From Snodgrassella sp. (GTDB taxonomy: Bacteria; Pseudomonadota; Gammaproteobacteria; Burkholderiales; Neisseriaceae), in the NCBI GenBank assembly GCA_024103515.1, contig JAGGIK010000008.1, positions 1-64,000 of the forward strand: DNA of 64,000 bases, in the 5' to 3' direction. The notes beneath the pieces are model-generated. The model was given only the letters and a program-made list of their open reading frames with translations. It did not search any database and had not been told where the DNA came from. This document shows positions 59,518-64,000 of this stretch, one piece after another. Position numbers and translations under genes: made by a program. Numbering within the stretch: the stretch's first letter is position 1; each line of letters begins with the position of its first letter.

Positions 59518-60156
59518 ATGGCTAAAAACATTAATCTAAAATCAATAGACTTAAAAAATCTACCTTACCAAAGTCGCACTATACAACTTATTTTGGGCGC
59601 AGTTATTGTTGCTATTATTTTGCTATTAGCCTACATTTTTATTTATAGCGATACCAATAACAAAATAAGTGAGCTCAAACAAGAAGAAGAAAACCTGAAA
59701 CAAAGTTATATTGATAAAAGCGCTCAAGCCGCGAATCTAGATAAATTAAAAGCTGAACTTAATCAAATTAATAGCTTATTTCAGGTGTTACTCAAACAAT
59801 TGCCTACTACAGCAGAAATTCCCAATCTTATTCAAGAATTGAATGATTGTGCAGGCAAAAATGGCCTTAATATCGACAGTGTTACGCCAGCTCGGATATC
59901 CCATACAAATTCTTCTGATGGGCAAGACCAACATCAAACAATCGAAACATTGCCTTATCATATTTCATTAACAGGCAGCTATGAGCAGATCACACAATTT
60001 GTCCGTGATATAGGTAAGTTATCCCGAATTGTTACCATAAATTCAATTGTTTTAAAACGAAATGACAAAGACAACAAATTTACATTTAATGCTATCGCAA
60101 ATACTTATAAAGCTTTGAATGACACTGAAATTAAAGCATTAACAAATAAAAAATAA
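59518..60156 (+). CDS. pilO: type IV pilus assembly protein PilO
   Basis: A 212-residue inner-membrane protein: a short cytoplasmic start, membrane span (residues ~22-43), coiled coil (~48-85) and a periplasmic ferredoxin-like domain (~95-205) with LLKQLPTTAEIPNLIQELN and YHISLTGSYEQITQFVRDI, the most conserved family segments. It dimerises with PilN and contacts PilP. A GGAG ribosome-binding site lies 10 bases before the ATG. Confidence 0.93.
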   Translation: MAKNINLKSIDLKNLPYQSRTIQLILGAVIVAIILLLAYIFIYSDTNNKISELKQEEENLKQSYIDKSAQAANLDKLKAELNQINSLFQVLLKQLPTTAEIPNLIQELNDCAGKNGLNIDSVTPARISHTNSSDGQDQHQTIETLPYHISLTGSYEQITQFVRDIGKLSRIVTINSIVLKRNDKDNKFTFNAIANTYKALNDTEIKALTNKK

Positions 60157-60221
60157 TCGCAATAAGTAATCTGTGATTAGTTGAACACAAAACTATTTAT
60201 TGCATATATAACGGATTAGCT

Positions 60222-60737
60222 ATGAACAAATACCTATTTTGGGCTTCTGTCTTTGTTTTGAGTGCATGCTCAGCGCAAAATGAAGATTTAGAACAATGGA
60301 TGCATGAAACCAGCCAACAAGCCAAAACCATCATATCGAAACCCAAGGAAGCGAAATTAAATTTGCAGCCAACATATACTCCGCCACCACAACCATCTAT
60401 GAATATGTTTGATCCAGCTAGATTAAAAGCTGGTTTGCAAGGCGCTAATGCTCCTAATCCAAACAAACCAAAAGAAATTTTAGAAAATTATCCTTTAAAT
60501 GAACTGCGTTATGTAGGCCTAATCTCAAGTGCCAGCAAAACACCTTCTGCATTTGTTGAGGTTAATGGACATGTCTATACTGTAACGGTAGGGAATTACC
60601 TTGGACAGAACTATGGACGTATTACTGCTATCACTCCCGATGAGATTGTCATTTCTGAATTACTAGAGGACGCAAATGGTTCTTGGAGTGACCATACTAA
60701 TAGTCTACCTATGCAGGCTGTAGGAAATATTGAATAA
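60222..60737 (+). CDS. pilP: type IV pilus inner-membrane lipoprotein PilP
   Basis: A 171-residue lipoprotein with a lipobox LSAC (lipidated Cys16), a disordered Pro/Asn-rich linker (~40-80) that binds PilN/PilO, and a small beta-sandwich domain (~90-165: YPLNELRYVGLI, YTVTVGNYLGQNYGRIT, DEIVISEL) that contacts the periplasmic part of PilQ. It bridges the inner-membrane platform to the secretin. Gene order is normal, 65 bases behind pilO. Confidence 0.93.
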   Translation: MNKYLFWASVFVLSACSAQNEDLEQWMHETSQQAKTIISKPKEAKLNLQPTYTPPPQPSMNMFDPARLKAGLQGANAPNPNKPKEILENYPLNELRYVGLISSASKTPSAFVEVNGHVYTVTVGNYLGQNYGRITAITPDEIVISELLEDANGSWSDHTNSLPMQAVGNIE

Positions 60738-60801
60738 CGTTCTTAGATTCATCGGCAAGAATATAAATAATTTAGCGATTTAAAATAACAAGGTAATTAA
60801 T

Positions 60802-62952
60802 ATGAAGATCAAAACCATATCCATTTTATCCACTTTGAGTCTAAGTTTACTGAGCCAGAATATATTGGCCGGTAACATAACTGCTATTAATATTGGTTCA
60901 TTACCAAACCAGCAGCGATTAATTAAAATTCAATTTGATCAAGATGTCCTATTACCGCGCGGATTCACTACTGAACAACCGGCACGGATTGCTCTGGACT
61001 TTGCCAATACTGGAATATCCCTTCCACAGAATCTACTTAAATTTAATGACAAGCTCATTAAGCAAATTGAGGCTGGACAAACTGGAGATCGTACTCGCCT
61101 GCTACTGTCTTTAAATCAGCCAGGGCAATATAATGCAACGGTAAAAGGCAAAGAAGTGTGGATCTATGTACAACAATCATTACCAGCTAAAAATAAAACA
61201 GTTGTAGATCCTCTGCCAACTGTTGCAACTGCTCATACGCCATCTTACCCGACCATAGTAACCAATCCAATATATGACAGATCTTCAGTGAACAACACTG
61301 ATGCAAGCAAAAACGCTCCTTTAGCTGTTAATATAGATTTTCAAAAAGGTAGAAATGAGAGCGGCGTAATATCCATCACTGGCTTAAGCAGTGAAGTCGA
61401 ACCAACAATTAAACGCAAACCAGGCAGCCTTACCCTAACTTATAAAAATGTTCCACTACAAGCAAACCAGCAACGCAATTTAGATGTGGCTGATTTCAGC
61501 ACTCCGGTACAATCAGTAAAATTACGCAGAATCGGCAATGATACTGAAATCAGTATGCAAATGCGTGGAAGCTGGGATTATACTCAACAAAATCGAGGTA
61601 ATAATTTAGTTGTACAAATTAACAAAAGAATAGAACAATCGAGCCAAACATTACACAGCAACAATAAATCTTTTAAAGGTAGAAAAATATCATTAGATTT
61701 TCAAGACATTGATATACGCACTATATTACAAATACTGGCCAAAGAATCTGGCACAAACATCGTTGCTAGTGATAGCGTGAATGGCAAAATGACAATATCA
61801 CTCAAAGACGTCCCATGGGATCAAGCACTGGAATTAGTATTGGAATCTCGAAATCTTCATATGAAGCGTAAAGATAATATTATTAACATTATTACCCAGG
61901 ACGAAAAAAATAGAATAGAAGCGCAGGATGTAGAGGCTCAGACGAAAGGCCTGTTAATAACAAAAAGTTTTCAACTTAAATATAGAAGTGTAGAAGAGTT
62001 TAAAAAAATTCTGCACATGGATGAAAATGGTAAAAGTGAAGATAGAACCATTTTGACTGAGCGCGGTAGCGCATTAATTGATCCAGGTACCAACACACTT
62101 ATCATTACTGATATTAATCGTGTTATCAAAGATTTTGAGAAACTTGTGGCTCAAGTTGATGTGGCTTCACAGCAAGTATTAATTGAAGCACGTATCGTCG
62201 AAACTACTGATGGCTATGCACGTGAACTTGGTACTAAATTTGGCTACACTAAAATGGGTAAAAATACTTGGAATGGTAAAGTACCAACTGATGGATCAAT
62301 TATCAATCCCAAGCCTAACTCAGATGGAAGCTTTACCATGAGTCCCAATATTAATCTTGGTGTGGCCAATCCAACTTCTGTCGTTTCTTTGGTACACGAA
62401 TTTGCTTCAGGAGCATTAATGCTTGAACTATCAGCATCTCAGTCTGAAGGAAAAAGTAAGATTATTTCCTCACCACGCGTGTTAACACAGGACAGAAAAG
62501 AAGCCAAAATTGAATCTGGTTATGAAGTACCTTATCAAGAATCTGCTGCTAGCGGCGGAACATCAACCAGTTTTAAAGACGCAGTTTTAGGCTTAAAAGT
62601 TACACCTCAAATAACTCCTGATGGTAATATCATCATGACTTTAGATGTACAAAATGACCGACCAATTGCTTGTACTAACATTGATGCATCAATCCAAAGG
62701 AATGGAGATATCTGTATGCAAAAACGCAATGTTGTCACACAAGCCATGATCGAGAATGGCGGTACATTGATTATTGGCGGAATTTACAATGAAAACAATG
62801 AAAACAGCATAAGCAAAGTACCTGTGCTTGGTGAGATTCCTGTAGTAGGTAATTTATTCAAATATCGTAAAAATATTCATCAACGTAATGAACTTTTGGT
62901 ATTTATTACCCCACGTATTGTCGATTCAACCAACCCTGCTTTGCAATATTAA
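60802..62952 (+). CDS. pilQ: type IV pilus secretin PilQ
   Basis: A 716-residue outer-membrane secretin through which pili extend and transforming DNA may enter. Signal peptide residues 1-23; AMIN domains at ~28-125 and ~180-275, which bind peptidoglycan; STN/N0 domain ~295-365 (FQDIDIRTILQILAKESG); N1 domain ~385-460; and the secretin core to the end, with IEARIVETTDGYARELGTKFGY, SSPRVLTQDRKEAKIESG and the C-terminal VPVLGEIPVVGNLFKYR. The octapeptide repeats of meningococcal PilQ between the AMIN domains are absent. It ends at a strong terminator. Confidence 0.96.
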   Translation: MKIKTISILSTLSLSLLSQNILAGNITAINIGSLPNQQRLIKIQFDQDVLLPRGFTTEQPARIALDFANTGISLPQNLLKFNDKLIKQIEAGQTGDRTRLLLSLNQPGQYNATVKGKEVWIYVQQSLPAKNKTVVDPLPTVATAHTPSYPTIVTNPIYDRSSVNNTDASKNAPLAVNIDFQKGRNESGVISITGLSSEVEPTIKRKPGSLTLTYKNVPLQANQQRNLDVADFSTPVQSVKLRRIGNDTEISMQMRGSWDYTQQNRGNNLVVQINKRIEQSSQTLHSNNKSFKGRKISLDFQDIDIRTILQILAKESGTNIVASDSVNGKMTISLKDVPWDQALELVLESRNLHMKRKDNIINIITQDEKNRIEAQDVEAQTKGLLITKSFQLKYRSVEEFKKILHMDENGKSEDRTILTERGSALIDPGTNTLIITDINRVIKDFEKLVAQVDVASQQVLIEARIVETTDGYARELGTKFGYTKMGKNTWNGKVPTDGSIINPKPNSDGSFTMSPNINLGVANPTSVVSLVHEFASGALMLELSASQSEGKSKIISSPRVLTQDRKEAKIESGYEVPYQESAASGGTSTSFKDAVLGLKVTPQITPDGNIIMTLDVQNDRPIACTNIDASIQRNGDICMQKRNVVTQAMIENGGTLIIGGIYNENNENSISKVPVLGEIPVVGNLFKYRKNIHQRNELLVFITPRIVDSTNPALQY

Positions 62953-62970
62953 GTTGATTATAATGCCAAC

Positions 62971-63001
62971 AAGCTAGTCTGAATTTCAGACTAGCTTTTT
63001 T
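62971..63001. terminator. intrinsic terminator of the pilMNOPQ operon
   Basis: A perfect 13-bp inverted repeat (62971-62983 with 62985-62997) followed by a T run. The arms contain GTCTGAA, the core of neisserial DNA uptake sequences. Confidence 0.9.
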
Positions 63002-63006
63002 ATTAG

Positions 63007-63894
63007 TTAAGGTAACTTTGCCCAGTTAGTGAATATTCTTCCGGTAAATTCCGCTCGATTATCTAGGCGTATTTTGAGTGGCTAACCATGATATTCAGCC
63101 AGTTTATCCAGATAACGGTTCATCCTACCAGTCAGTAAACTGACCACCATATCAATATCTAACGCTTCACGATTAAAGTCATCGATGACATTGAAGGTTC
63201 TAAAACGCCATTGATGGCGACAGCTGTTACGCATCAAAGCCATTGACCAACATTCACCTTGTTTATTGGGTACCAATGGTTTTTCTGGGCTTGGCGGAGC
63301 AATACGTTATTTACACTTTACCCTCAGATTAAGCTTTAAGTTACAATATAGCTGCTGAACCCGTTTATGATTGTATTTATAGTCGAGCTTGCTGATGTGA
63401 TTAAAACGCTTGGGAAAGCCCCAGCGTTAATGCCTGTCAGTGATCGCACTGAGTACCGACACAATCACCGCATCATCCGCTAATTTAGATTGATTATGGT
63501 CAGCACAGCGGCTTAAGCCAACAATAGCGCAGCTGATGGCAATAGTAACAGAATGGCTTTCTTGGTACTGGCTGATGCGGTAAAAGTAACTTTAGGTGCT
63601 AAAGGTCGCAATCAGTTGCACAGCCCAAGCTTTACTTGCCTGAGTGGGTACCAAAACTTCTTTATGCTTTTCTCCTGCAGCTGAGCTTTTAAACACAGTT
63701 CAGCCAGCAGCTGCTTAAGCTTGCGGTTTTCAGCTTCCAGTTGCTTGACGGGTTTGCTATCTGAGGTTTCCATACCACCGTATTGATCACGCCATGGATA
63801 GAAAGTTGCATTCCCCATACCCTATATACCGCAAATTTTTATTAAGCATAGCAACTTCAGCTTCTTTTAAAACAGCTACAAATTGATAGGGTGT
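63007..63894 (-). mobile_element. decayed IS3-family (IS407-type) insertion sequence remnant
   Basis: Read on the minus strand with several frame changes, the DNA follows a full OrfA and most of OrfB: QFVAVLKEAEVA, then ATFYPWRDQYGGMETSDSKP and QLEAENRKLKQLLAELCL of OrfA; then RWGFPKRF, YNHKRVQQLYCNLKLNLR, CWSMALM (first DDE position changed from D to A), RFRTFNVIDDFNREALDIDM and DNRAEF (second Asp) of OrfB. At least two internal stops and several frameshifts are present. The match ends at 63007, before the third catalytic glutamate, directly beside the pilQ terminator. It is inactive. Bases 63895-64000 hold nothing recognised. Confidence 0.88.
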
Positions 63895-64000
63895 TATTTA
63901 TTTGATGTTTAAATCCTGGATAGGCTACACTAATTCATCCAACTTTTTTAGGGGATAAGGTAAACTTAACTTTAAAAAAAACAAGATATTGAATTATCAA

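Noticed and set aside
1..64000. tRNA, rRNA, tmRNA or CRISPR arrays
   Set aside because: No T-loop/anticodon patterns, rRNA blocks or regularly spaced repeats were recognised by eye on either strand.

Overview
The window reads as chromosomal DNA of an AT-rich member of the Neisseriaceae (Betaproteobacteria). The strongest pointers are the ponA gene divergent from a pilM-N-O-P-Q cluster, a dihydrolipoamide dehydrogenase with a fused N-terminal lipoyl domain beside aceE and aceF, a minimal ProQ protein, an Lrp regulator very like the neisserial one, and a hemC-hemD-hemX-hemY-hemE run. Low GC, long gene-free spacers and decayed gene fragments fit a host-restricted relative such as the bee-gut genus Snodgrassella; that assignment is inference from gene content and style, not from a search. 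I saw no rRNA, tRNA, CRISPR array, prophage or plasmid replication gene.

Layout. 1-1.5 kb: tail of an IS3-family transposase at the edge, then a gene-free spacer. 1.5-4 kb: aroC, a ProQ-type RNA chaperone and a TatD nuclease. 4-5.4 kb: decayed spacer. 5.4-10.7 kb: a YbaL-type cation/proton antiporter divergent from a DyP peroxidase, then a CPA1 Na+/H+ antiporter. 10.7-17.6 kb: thrC, rarA-galM, gph-recX, a BASS-family transporter and rpsT. 18-25.7 kb: an AI-2E/PerM family membrane protein, then the pyruvate dehydrogenase operon aceE-aceF-lpdA on the minus strand. 26.5-31.2 kb: cbpA-cbpM, aroE-mtgA, and a small operon of WYL regulator, VOC protein and a frameshifted EVE-domain gene. 31.5-40.6 kb: glnA, lrp, a decayed thioredoxin-fold-like gene, an NhaD-type antiporter, rsuA, a TRIC-type channel and a Tim44-domain protein. 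40.8-53.9 kb, all on the minus strand: cls, the heme operon, argD-cobB, htpX, proA and ppk2. 55.2-63 kb: ponA divergent from the type IV pilus assembly and secretin cluster. The right end is a heavily decayed IS3-family (IS407-type) element directly behind the pilQ terminator.

How the genes work together. The coherent units are pyruvate oxidation (aceE, aceF, lpdA), heme synthesis from porphobilinogen to coproporphyrinogen III (hemC, hemD, hemE, with membrane proteins HemX and HemY), pilus biogenesis with its neighbouring peptidoglycan synthase, and a chaperone with its modulator (cbpA, cbpM). Amino acid and nitrogen genes (aroC, aroE, thrC, glnA, argD, proA) are scattered. Ion homeostasis is well represented, with three antiporter-type genes and one TRIC-type channel.

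No clearly new multi-gene system is visible. The points most worth a second look are two in-frame eight-G tracts inside hemE and proA, the EVE-domain gene broken by two homopolymer length changes in a WYL-VOC-EVE operon, a sirtuin without the usual zinc cysteines that is translationally coupled to argD, terminators whose stems carry GTCTGAA (the core of neisserial DNA uptake sequences), and two perfect tandem hairpins at 40.7 kb.
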